Positions 1-5,769 of a stretch of 5,769 bases of DNA are shown here, one piece after another. A program made the translations under genes and the position numbers. The notes under the pieces are model-generated. The model was not told where the DNA came from. It saw nothing but the letters and a program-made list of their open reading frames with translations, and did not search any database. Source of the DNA: an uncultured bacterium (lineage in GTDB: Bacteria > Bacillota > Clostridia > Lachnospirales > Lachnospiraceae); the NCBI GenBank assembly GCA_945871045.1, contig CAMBUC010000147.1, positions 1-5,769 of the forward strand, in the 5' to 3' direction. The stretch's first letter is position 1. Each line of letters begins with the position of its first letter.

Positions 1-689
1 CAGAGAAACGACTGGCTGCGATTCGGGAATTTACAGATCTGGGCAGCGGCTTCAAGATCGCCATGCGGGATCTGGAGATCCGCGGAGCCGGCAATCTGCT
101 GGGGGCACAGCAGCATGGACACATGGAGGCGGTCGGTTATGATCTTTACTGCAAGATGCTCAATGAGGCAGTGAAAGAGGAAAAGGGAGAACTGACCCAG
201 GCACAGTTTGAGACGACTCTGGATATTGAGGCAGATGCATATATTCCACCCTCGTACATTTCAAATGAATACCAGAAACTGGATATATACAAGCGGATCG
301 CTGGTGTAGAGACCAATGCCGAGAGCGATGAGATGTTGGATGAGTTGATCGACCGTTTCGGCGAACCGCCCAAAAGCGTACAGAATCTGCTGGCGATCGC
401 GAGACTGAAAGCCCGCGCACATCAAACCTATGTGACAGAGGTGACGCAAAAAGGAGATACCCTTCGTTTTGTTCTTTATGGACAGGCGCCGGTAGAACCC
501 TTGCAGATTCCAAAACTCATAGAAACCTTTGGCGGGGCGGTGATCTTTGTGCCGGACAAAGAGGCTCCTTCGTTTCTGTATCAGATGAATTATAACAGCA
601 GACAGAAAGTAAAGAATCCGCTGGAGGCGGTTGCGTCTTTTTTGGAGGCGCTGACAGCGCTTTATCCGAATTTGTATATAAAAATGTAA
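1..689 (+). CDS. mfd: Transcription-repair coupling factor Mfd, C-terminal part (5' end outside window)
   Basis: Mfd is a cytoplasmic ATP-dependent DNA translocase that removes RNA polymerase stalled at lesions and recruits UvrA. Only the last 228 codons are visible (reading from base 3), out of about 1,100-1,200 in the family; the UvrB-like, RNAP-interacting and main helicase motif regions lie to the left. The visible part begins just after helicase motif VI. It holds the block shared with RecG, the TRG region: GSGFKIAMRDLEIRGAGNLL followed by GAQQHGH (about bases 45-122), thought to couple ATP hydrolysis to translocation. From about base 213 comes the C-terminal TRCF domain (DIEADAYIPPSYI, then ELIDRFGEPP), which in the family masks the UvrA-binding surface. 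The frame is open to a TAA at 687-689. ATG codons inside, such as the one at 63, are internal methionines. The next gene starts 19 nt downstream. Confidence 0.96.
   Translation, partial: EKRLAAIREFTDLGSGFKIAMRDLEIRGAGNLLGAQQHGHMEAVGYDLYCKMLNEAVKEEKGELTQAQFETTLDIEADAYIPPSYISNEYQKLDIYKRIAGVETNAESDEMLDELIDRFGEPPKSVQNLLAIARLKARAHQTYVTEVTQKGDTLRFVLYGQAPVEPLQIPKLIETFGGAVIFVPDKEAPSFLYQMNYNSRQKVKNPLEAVASFLEALTALYPNLYIKM
651..682 (+). promoter_or_regulatory. Possible weak promoter inside the 3' end of mfd
   Basis: CTGACA at 651-656 matches the -35 consensus at five of six positions. It is followed by overlapping -10-like hexamers TATATA (675-680, 18-nt spacer) and TATAAA (677-682, 20-nt spacer). Initiation would fall near 687-690, leaving a leader of about 20 nt before the exporter gene and including its GGAG. 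The -10 match is imperfect or the spacer long, and the region is also coding, so this may be chance. If real, it would let the exporter pair be expressed apart from mfd. Confidence 0.2.
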
Positions 690-696
690 GAACGAC

Positions 697-700
697 GGAG
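697..700 (+). promoter_or_regulatory. Ribosome binding site of the first exporter gene
   Basis: GGAG lies 8 nt before the ATG at 709, in the 19-nt gap after the mfd stop. Its spacing supports 709 as the start codon. Confidence 0.7.
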
Positions 701-708
701 AACGATTT

Positions 709-2454
709 ATGAGAAAATTACTGGGTTTTTTAAAGGACTATAAGAAAGAATCGGTCATCGCCCCTCTGTTCAAGATGCTGGAGGCGATGTTTGACCTCTT
801 GGTGCCGCTGGTGGTGGCATCCATTATCAACAAGGGAATCCGATATGGAGATAAAACGTACATTTATCAGATGTGCGGGGTGCTCATCCTGCTGGCAGCC
901 GTAGGATTGACCTGCGCCCTGTGCGCCCAGTATTTTGCGGCAAAGGCGGCTGTTGGATTTGCTGCGAAACTGCGCCGCGCTCTGTTTGCACATATCCAGA
1001 AGTTATCCTATACAGAACTGGATACCCAGGGAACTTCTGCACTGATGAATCGGCTGACAAGTGATGTGAATCAGTTGCAGAATGGCGTAAATATGGCACT
1101 TCGCTTGCTGCTGCGTTCCCCTTTTATCGTATTTGGAGCCATGATCATGGCATTTATGGTCAACGCGCAGGCGGCGTGCGTGTTTGTGGTCGTGATCCCG
1201 ATCCTCTTTGTGATCGTTTTCGGGATCATTTATGCCACGCTTCCCCTGTATCGCAGGGTGCAGGACCGTCTGGATCAGGTGCTGCGACGCACCCGTGAAA
1301 ACTTAAGCGGCGTGCGCGTGATCCGTGCCTTTCACCGGGAAGATGAGGAGATCGAGAACTTTCGCGCGGACAATGAAGTGCTGAAAAAAGAGCAGATGTT
1401 TGTCGGAAAGATCTCTGCCCTTATGAATCCGCTGACATATGTTGTGATCAATCTGGGTGTGATCGCGCTTCTTTCGAATGGAGGAGTAAAAGTATCTGTT
1501 GGTGCGATGGAGCAGGGGGATGTGGTGGCACTTTTGGACTATATGTCACAGATTTTAGTGGAATTAGTGAAACTGGCAAATACCATCGTGCTTCTGACCC
1601 GTGCCCTGGCCAGTGGCCGCCGTGTGGCAGGTGTGCTTGAGGTGCAAAGTTCCATGGAGTTTCCGGCGCAGGGAGTCGGAGACATACAGATGGATGATCA
1701 GGAGGAGATCATTGGCTTTTCTCATGTGGATCTGGTCTATGCAGGGGCCGGTGATAAATCGCTGGAAGACGTTACATTTTCTATAAAGAAGGGACAAACC
1801 GTCGGAATCATCGGAGGAACCGGTTCCGGAAAGTCCTCATTGGTGCATCTGATCCCCCGGTTTTATGATGCAACGGCCGGAGAAGTCCGTCTTGCAGGAA
1901 AAAATGTGAAGGAATACAGGAAAGACGAACTGCGAAGCCTTGTTGGAATGGTCATGCAAAAAGCGGTGCTTTTTAAGGGCACGATCCGGGAAAATCTGCT
2001 GTGGGGCAATATGGATGCCACGGAGGAAGATTTGTGGAAAGCCCTTGAGACTGCACAGGCAAAGGAGATCGTAGAAGGAAAGGCGGATGGTCTGGAAGAG
2101 ATGATCGAACAGGGGGGACGGAATCTGTCCGGCGGACAGCGCCAGCGTCTTGCCATTGCCCGTACCTTAGTGGGGGCTCATGAAGTTTTGATCCTGGATG
2201 ATAGTTCCTCTGCGCTGGATTATGCAACGGATGCAAACCTTCGCCGGGCGATCGCAGGTCTTGACCCGAAACCGACGGTGCTCATCGTGTCACAGCGTGC
2301 AGCTTCTATCCTTTATGCGGATCTGATCATCGTTATGGATGACGGAAAAGTAGTCGGGCAAGGCACCCATGAAGAACTGCTCTGCAATTGTCCCGTATAT
2401 AAGGAAATCTATGAATCACAGTTTGGCAGCAGCCAGCAGAAGAAAGGCAGGTAG
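709..2454 (+). CDS. ABC exporter half-transporter, degenerate-site subunit of a heterodimeric pair
   Basis: A 581-residue type IV ABC exporter half-transporter: an N-terminal membrane domain (hydrophobic stretches about 17-41, 55-78, 130-152, 154-177, 240-258 and 270-298, fitting six helices) fused to an ATPase domain from about 335. Motifs seen: A-loop Tyr344, Walker A GGTGSGKS (369-376, Lys375), Q-loop Gln417, intact signature LSGGQ (473-477), Walker B ending Asp497, and D-loop SALD (501-504). Two key residues are non-canonical: Asp498 replaces the catalytic Glu, and Gln529 (VSQR) replaces the switch His. Its own ATP site should therefore hydrolyse poorly, while its LSGGQ can complete the partner's site. 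This is the pattern of TM287, EfrA, BmrC and similar subunits. The start ATG is preceded by GGAG. The gene follows mfd by 19 nt and the partner gene by 3 nt. Likely role is export of drugs or other amphipathic compounds across the cytoplasmic membrane; the substrate cannot be told from sequence. Confidence 0.93.
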   Translation: MRKLLGFLKDYKKESVIAPLFKMLEAMFDLLVPLVVASIINKGIRYGDKTYIYQMCGVLILLAAVGLTCALCAQYFAAKAAVGFAAKLRRALFAHIQKLSYTELDTQGTSALMNRLTSDVNQLQNGVNMALRLLLRSPFIVFGAMIMAFMVNAQAACVFVVVIPILFVIVFGIIYATLPLYRRVQDRLDQVLRRTRENLSGVRVIRAFHREDEEIENFRADNEVLKKEQMFVGKISALMNPLTYVVINLGVIALLSNGGVKVSVGAMEQGDVVALLDYMSQILVELVKLANTIVLLTRALASGRRVAGVLEVQSSMEFPAQGVGDIQMDDQEEIIGFSHVDLVYAGAGDKSLEDVTFSIKKGQTVGIIGGTGSGKSSLVHLIPRFYDATAGEVRLAGKNVKEYRKDELRSLVGMVMQKAVLFKGTIRENLLWGNMDATEEDLWKALETAQAKEIVEGKADGLEEMIEQGGRNLSGGQRQRLAIARTLVGAHEVLILDDSSSALDYATDANLRRAIAGLDPKPTVLIVSQRAASILYADLIIVMDDGKVVGQGTHEELLCNCPVYKEIYESQFGSSQQKKGR

Positions 2455-2457
2455 ATC

Positions 2458-4209
2458 ATGGAACAGAAAACGAATTTTAAGCGGGAAACCATGAAAAAAG
2501 TACTGCGTTATGTAAGCGGCTACTGGTATTATCTGGCAGCAAGCATCTTTTTGGCTCTGGCGGTGGTTGTGCTGACACTATCTGTGCCGCTTCTGACCGG
2601 GGATGCCATCGATTGCATGCTTGGCGTGGGAGCAGTGGATTTTGCAGCGCTCTCAAAAATCTTACGCCTGATCGCGGCTGTGATCGTTACAAATAGCATT
2701 GCACAGTGGGCGATGGCACGCTGCAATAACCGTCTGACCTACAGTGTCACAAGGGATATCCGCGATGATGCAACGGAGAAGTTACAGCATTTGCCCTTGA
2801 AATATCTGGACGGACATTCCATCGGAGACATCACCAGCCGGATGATCTCGGATGTGGATCAGTTTGCAGACGGTTTGCTGCTGGGATTCACCCAGTTGTT
2901 TACAGGGGTGATCACGATATTTGGAACATTGTTTTTTATGCTTCGTGAGGATGCAGGCATTGCGCTGGTGGTCATCCTCGTAACGCCCCTTTCCTTATTC
3001 ACAGCAAGTTTTATTGCAAAGCGCACGTATCATATGTTTCAGGAACAGGCAGATATCCGTGGAGAACAGACTGCCTATATGGATGAAATGATCCAGAATC
3101 AGAAGATCGTGCAGGCCTATGGCCATGAAGAGGAGGCACAGGAGCGATTTGATGAGATCAATGACCGTCTGGAGGCCTGTTCAAAAAAAGCAGTGTTTTT
3201 CTCTTCTCTGACGAATCCCTGTACGCGTTTTGTAAATAATATTGTATATGCAGCGGTCGCTGTGTTTGGCGCGTTATCTGCGGTGGCAGGAAATCTCACA
3301 GTTGGACAGTTGTCTATCTTTTTGAATTATGCCAGCCAGTATACAAAGCCTTTTAATGAGATTTCCGGTGTCATCGCGGAACTTCAGAATGCCATCGCCT
3401 GTGCAGCGCGGGTATTTGAACTGATGGAAGAGGAGCCGGAGGTGGCTGAGGAGGAAGGGGCTGCCGTTCTTTCGCAGGTAGCAGGCAGCGTGGATCTGGA
3501 ACATGTGTCCTTTTCTTATACGCCGGGGCAGCATTTGATCGAGGACTTTAACTTGCAGGTGAAGCCGGGACAGCGGATCGCCATCGTTGGTCCCACCGGA
3601 TGCGGAAAGACTACGCTTATCAATCTGCTCATGCGATTTTATGATGTAAAAGAAGGCGCGATCCGTGTGGATGGCACGGATATCCGTCATGTGACAAGGG
3701 AGAGTTTGCGGGAAAGTTATGGTATGGTACTTCAGGAGACCTGGCTGCATTCCGGAACGATCCGTGAGAATATCTGTATGGGTAAACCGGATGCTACAGA
3801 GGAAGAAATGATCGCTGCGGCAAAGGCGAGTCATTGTCATAGTTTTATCAAACGTTTGCCGCAAGGCTATGATACACCCATGGGTGAGGACGGCGGCGGT
3901 CTTTCCCAGGGACAAAAACAGTTACTCTGTATCGCCCGGGTCATGCTTTGTCTTCCGCCAATGCTAATTCTGGATGAGGCGACCAGTTCCATCGATACCC
4001 GTACCGAACTGAAGATCCAAAACGCCTTTGCGACAATGATGAAGGGAAGGACAAGTTTTATTGTTGCCCATCGTCTGTCGACGATCCAAAGTGCAGATGT
4101 GATCCTTGTCATGAAAGACGGGCATATCATCGAACAGGGGGATCATGAGCACCTTCTGGCTGCAGGTGGATTTTACGCGTCACTTTATAATAGTCAGTTT
4201 GCACATTAG
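2458..4209 (+). CDS. ABC exporter half-transporter, catalytic-site subunit of the heterodimeric pair
   Basis: A 583-residue membrane-ATPase fusion and the natural partner of the preceding gene. Hydrophobic stretches at about 23-46, 68-90, 139-161, 165-188, 252-278 and 282-306 fit six transmembrane helices; the ATPase domain runs from about 345. Motifs: A-loop Tyr354, Walker A GPTGCGKT (378-385, Lys384), Q-loop Gln426, Walker B LILDE with catalytic Glu507, D-loop SSID (510-513), and switch His538 in VAHR. The signature is LSQGQ (482-486), Gln replacing the first Gly. Its Walker A/B and His thus form the working ATP site with the partner's LSGGQ, while its own LSQGQ faces the partner's degenerate site, as in TM288-type subunits. 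The ATG at 2458 lies 3 nt after the upstream stop, with a modest purine-rich AAAGGCAGG before it; Met12 is a weaker alternative start. The tight spacing indicates co-transcription and coupled translation. Probable multidrug-type exporter; substrate unknown. Confidence 0.93.
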   Translation: MEQKTNFKRETMKKVLRYVSGYWYYLAASIFLALAVVVLTLSVPLLTGDAIDCMLGVGAVDFAALSKILRLIAAVIVTNSIAQWAMARCNNRLTYSVTRDIRDDATEKLQHLPLKYLDGHSIGDITSRMISDVDQFADGLLLGFTQLFTGVITIFGTLFFMLREDAGIALVVILVTPLSLFTASFIAKRTYHMFQEQADIRGEQTAYMDEMIQNQKIVQAYGHEEEAQERFDEINDRLEACSKKAVFFSSLTNPCTRFVNNIVYAAVAVFGALSAVAGNLTVGQLSIFLNYASQYTKPFNEISGVIAELQNAIACAARVFELMEEEPEVAEEEGAAVLSQVAGSVDLEHVSFSYTPGQHLIEDFNLQVKPGQRIAIVGPTGCGKTTLINLLMRFYDVKEGAIRVDGTDIRHVTRESLRESYGMVLQETWLHSGTIRENICMGKPDATEEEMIAAAKASHCHSFIKRLPQGYDTPMGEDGGGLSQGQKQLLCIARVMLCLPPMLILDEATSSIDTRTELKIQNAFATMMKGRTSFIVAHRLSTIQSADVILVMKDGHIIEQGDHEHLLAAGGFYASLYNSQFAH

Positions 4210-4315
4210 ACACGCACAGAAACCCATACCGTGCATAGGATGAATTATAAGCGCACGAAATGATCGGACCGTCAAACAGGCATAAACTGGGAGTTTGGGG
4301 CGGCATAGACACAAC

Positions 4316-4361
4316 TTTCCATATTTACAAAGCCTGTGAACATTGCTATAATTAATGGAAA
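4316..4361. repeat. Short inverted repeat flanking the upstream murA promoter
   Basis: TTTCCAT at 4316-4322 is the reverse complement of ATGGAAA at 4355-4361. With one bulged A the match extends to ACTTTCCAT against ATGGAAAAGT. The arms sit just outside the -35 and -10 boxes of the first promoter, with a 32-nt centre. It could be a pair of operator half-sites, but seven-base inverted matches at this distance in AT-rich DNA also arise by chance. Confidence 0.3.
4324..4352 (+). promoter_or_regulatory. Upstream murA promoter P1 (SigA-type, extended -10)
   Basis: The -35 box TTTACA (4324-4329, five of six consensus) and -10 box TATAAT (4347-4352, perfect) are separated by exactly 17 nt. TGC directly before the -10 makes it an extended -10. 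Transcription should begin near 4359, giving a leader of about 100 nt that runs through the second promoter before murA. Confidence 0.72.
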
Positions 4362-4384
4362 AGTGGGTCTTCACGCGATTTCTG

Positions 4385-4413
4385 TTGACAAATAGCAAAG
4401 ATGCCACTATAAT
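4385..4413 (+). promoter_or_regulatory. Downstream murA promoter P2 (perfect SigA consensus)
   Basis: TTGACA (4385-4390) and TATAAT (4408-4413) are both perfect hexamers with the optimal 17-nt spacer. Initiation is expected near 4420, leaving a leader of about 40 nt before the murA ATG. A further TATAAT at 4427-4432 has no good -35 at the right distance and is probably not a separate promoter. A promoter this close to consensus implies strong, largely constitutive expression by the housekeeping sigma factor unless a repressor acts. Confidence 0.85.
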
Positions 4414-4450
4414 AACGTGGTTTGTGTATAATTGTATGAATGAAAATTGC

Positions 4451-4457
4451 AGAGGTG
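4451..4457 (+). promoter_or_regulatory. Ribosome binding site deciding the murA start
   Basis: AGAGGTG lies just before the ATG at 4462, with 6 nt between AGAGG and the start codon. An in-frame TTG at 4447 lies upstream of this site, and using it would place the ribosome binding site inside the coding region, so ATG 4462 is preferred. Confidence 0.75.
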
Positions 4458-4461
4458 CAAG

Positions 4462-5754
4462 ATGGAACAATATGTGATCAAAGGTGGAAATCCTTTAGTT
4501 GGAGAAGTGGAGATCGGCGGTGCGAAAAATGCGGCATTGGCAATCCTTGCTGCAGCGATCATGACGGATGAGACGGTTACGATCGATAATCTTCCGGATG
4601 TGAGAGACATCAATGTTCTTCTAGGCGCGATCGAAGGGATCGGCGCTAAAGTAGAAAGAGTTGACGCGCATACGGTAAAGATCAATGGAAGTTCGATCTC
4701 TGATATGTCAGTGGATTATGAATATATTAAGAAGATCCGTGCATCTTATTATCTTTTAGGTGCGCTGTTGGGTAAATATAAAAAAGCAGAAGTGGCATTG
4801 CCCGGTGGCTGTGACATTGGAAGCCGTCCCATCGACCTTCATTTAAAGGGCTTTCGAGCATTAGGTGCAAAGGTGGATATTCAGCATGGACTGATCGCTG
4901 CCGAGGCGGAGCACTTGGCAGGCACACATATCTATCTGGATAAAGTATCTGTGGGTGCAACGATCAACATCATGATGGCGGCAGCAATGGCAGAGGGAAA
5001 GACCATTATTGAAAATGCTGCAAAAGAGCCGCATGTGGTAGATGTAGCGAACTTCTTGAACAGTATGGGCGCAGGTATCCGCGGGGCAGGAACGGATGTG
5101 ATCCGTATCGTCGGTGTAGAAAAATTGCACAAGACGGAGTATTCGATCATTCCTGATCAGATCGAAGCGGGAACATTTATGTTTGCGGCGGCGGCTACTC
5201 GTGGAGATGTCACCGTCAAAAATGTGATTCCCAAGCACTTAGAGGCGACCACCGCAAAGCTGTTGGAGGTGGGCTGTGAAGTGGAGGAATTTGATGATGC
5301 GGTGCGTGTGGTCTGCGCAAAGCCGATGAACCACACCCAGGTAACGACACTTCCCTATCCGGGATTCCCCACAGATATGCAGCCGCAGATGGCAGTCATT
5401 CTTGGTATCGCACAAGGAACCAGTACAGTAACGGAAAGCATCTTTGAGAACCGTTTCAAATATGTTGACGAGTTGACCCGTATGGGTGCGACCATCAAGG
5501 TGGAGAGCAATATCGCCATCATTACCGGAGTGGAGAGATATACCGGGGCCAGAGTGAGTGCACCGGACCTTCGCGCAGGAGCTGCCCTTGTGATCGCAGG
5601 ACTTGCGGCAGAAGGGATCACCATCGTGGATGATATTTATTACATTGAGCGGGGATATGAGCACTTTGAGGAAAAACTCGCAAGTCTTGGTGCCCAGATC
5701 GAAAAGGTGAGTTCAGAAAAAGAGATTCAGAAGTTTACCTTGAAGGTATCATAA
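4462..5754 (+). CDS. murA: UDP-N-acetylglucosamine 1-carboxyvinyltransferase (MurA)
   Basis: MurA transfers the enolpyruvyl group of phosphoenolpyruvate to the 3'-hydroxyl of UDP-GlcNAc, the first committed step of peptidoglycan synthesis in the cytoplasm. The protein is 430 residues, the usual family length, and complete. Visible hallmarks are Lys22-Asn23 in GGAKNAALA, Arg93 in IRASYYLLGALLG, the active-site loop LPGGCDIGSRPIDLH (113-127) with catalytic Cys117 and Arg122, Asp304 in PGFPTDMQPQ, and Arg397 in IERGYEHFEEKL. Cys117 is the residue alkylated by fosfomycin; because it is not Asp, the enzyme is not of the intrinsically insensitive type. Many Firmicutes carry two MurA paralogues. The RASYYLLGALLG segment recalls the MurZ/MurAB-type copy, but that assignment is from memory and tentative. 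The start begins MEQYVIKGG, which matches typical MurA N-termini. Two strong tandem promoters lie upstream, so murA is probably transcribed independently of the exporter genes. Only 15 nt follow the stop, so its downstream partners are not visible. Confidence 0.97.
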   Translation: MEQYVIKGGNPLVGEVEIGGAKNAALAILAAAIMTDETVTIDNLPDVRDINVLLGAIEGIGAKVERVDAHTVKINGSSISDMSVDYEYIKKIRASYYLLGALLGKYKKAEVALPGGCDIGSRPIDLHLKGFRALGAKVDIQHGLIAAEAEHLAGTHIYLDKVSVGATINIMMAAAMAEGKTIIENAAKEPHVVDVANFLNSMGAGIRGAGTDVIRIVGVEKLHKTEYSIIPDQIEAGTFMFAAAATRGDVTVKNVIPKHLEATTAKLLEVGCEVEEFDDAVRVVCAKPMNHTQVTTLPYPGFPTDMQPQMAVILGIAQGTSTVTESIFENRFKYVDELTRMGATIKVESNIAIITGVERYTGARVSAPDLRAGAALVIAGLAAEGITIVDDIYYIERGYEHFEEKLASLGAQIEKVSSEKEIQKFTLKVS

Positions 5755-5769
5755 ACAATAATTATAAAA

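Larger units (their letters stand above)
4210..4461. other. Non-coding gap between exporter operon and murA
   Basis: This 252-nt stretch contains no credible gene. The first part (4210-4315) has only short inverted matches, such as CGTGC at 4230-4234 with GCACG at 4253-4257, and no GC-rich hairpin followed by a T run. No intrinsic terminator for the exporter genes is therefore visible. The second part is AT-rich and carries two tandem SigA-type promoters, an inverted repeat around the first of them, and the murA ribosome binding site. Confidence 0.8.

Noticed and set aside
2200..2295. Non-canonical Walker B and H-loop residues as signs of a decaying gene
   Set aside because: The reading frame is intact, all other motifs are conserved, and the same substitutions are normal in one subunit of heterodimeric exporters.
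3274..3915. Minus-strand open frame of 213 codons opposite the second exporter gene
   Set aside because: It lies wholly antisense to an ATPase domain whose motifs are all intact on the + strand, begins at a TTG with no ribosome binding site, and its translation resembles no family I recognise. It is a frame shadow.
4230..4257. CGTGC/GCACG pair as an exporter-operon terminator
   Set aside because: The stem is only 5 bp with an 18-nt loop and no downstream T run.
4427..4432. Third TATAAT upstream of murA as another promoter
   Set aside because: The expected -35 position (about 4404-4409) reads CCACTA, a poor match, and no properly spaced TGn extension is present.
4447..4461. TTG at 4447 as the murA start, adding five residues
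   Set aside because: The AGAGG ribosome binding site would then lie within the coding region. ATG 4462 is well spaced from it and gives a typical MurA N-terminus.
4440..4570. Out-of-frame ATG starts (4436 and 4440) upstream of and overlapping the murA start, as possible regulatory upstream ORFs
   Set aside because: Neither has a Shine-Dalgarno sequence at suitable spacing. The peptides are arbitrary translations of the murA leader and 5' coding region.
4861..5664. Two long minus-strand open frames (4861-5238 and 5239-5664) opposite murA
   Set aside because: Both are antisense to conserved murA coding sequence, and their translations are rich in His, Cys and Arg, as expected for codon shadows.

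Overview
The window looks like an ordinary chromosomal stretch of a Gram-positive bacterium of the Clostridia, perhaps Lachnospiraceae-like. This rests on roughly balanced base composition, GGAG/AGAGG-type ribosome binding sites, near-consensus SigA-type promoters and the style of the encoded proteins. The genus cannot be fixed from the sequence alone. All genes are on the + strand and all reading frames are intact. No mobile element, CRISPR array, tRNA or rRNA was seen.

Layout: (1) 1-689 is the 3' end of mfd, the transcription-repair coupling factor, running in from the left edge. (2) 709-2454 and 2458-4209 are two adjacent ABC exporter half-transporters, 19 nt after mfd and 3 nt apart. Each is a membrane domain fused to an ATPase domain. 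Their ATPase motifs are degenerate in complementary ways: the first lacks the catalytic Glu and the switch His, and the second has LSQGQ instead of LSGGQ. This is the signature of a heterodimeric multidrug-type exporter (TM287/288, EfrAB, LmrCD and BmrCD group) with one active and one degenerate ATP site. (3) 4210-4461 is a 252-nt non-coding gap holding two well-formed tandem SigA-type promoters (TTTACA-17-TATAAT with an extended -10, and a perfect TTGACA-17-TATAAT). It has no convincing intrinsic terminator. (4) 4462-5754 is a complete murA, the first committed enzyme of peptidoglycan synthesis, with its catalytic Cys present.

How the genes relate: mfd and the exporter pair could be co-transcribed given the tight spacing, although a weak possible promoter lies in the last codons of mfd. 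murA has its own strong promoters and is probably a separate unit, though read-through from upstream cannot be excluded. The functions (DNA repair, export, cell-wall synthesis) do not form one pathway. I do not see a previously undescribed system here. The most informative signals are the matched degeneracy of the exporter pair and the promoter architecture in front of murA.
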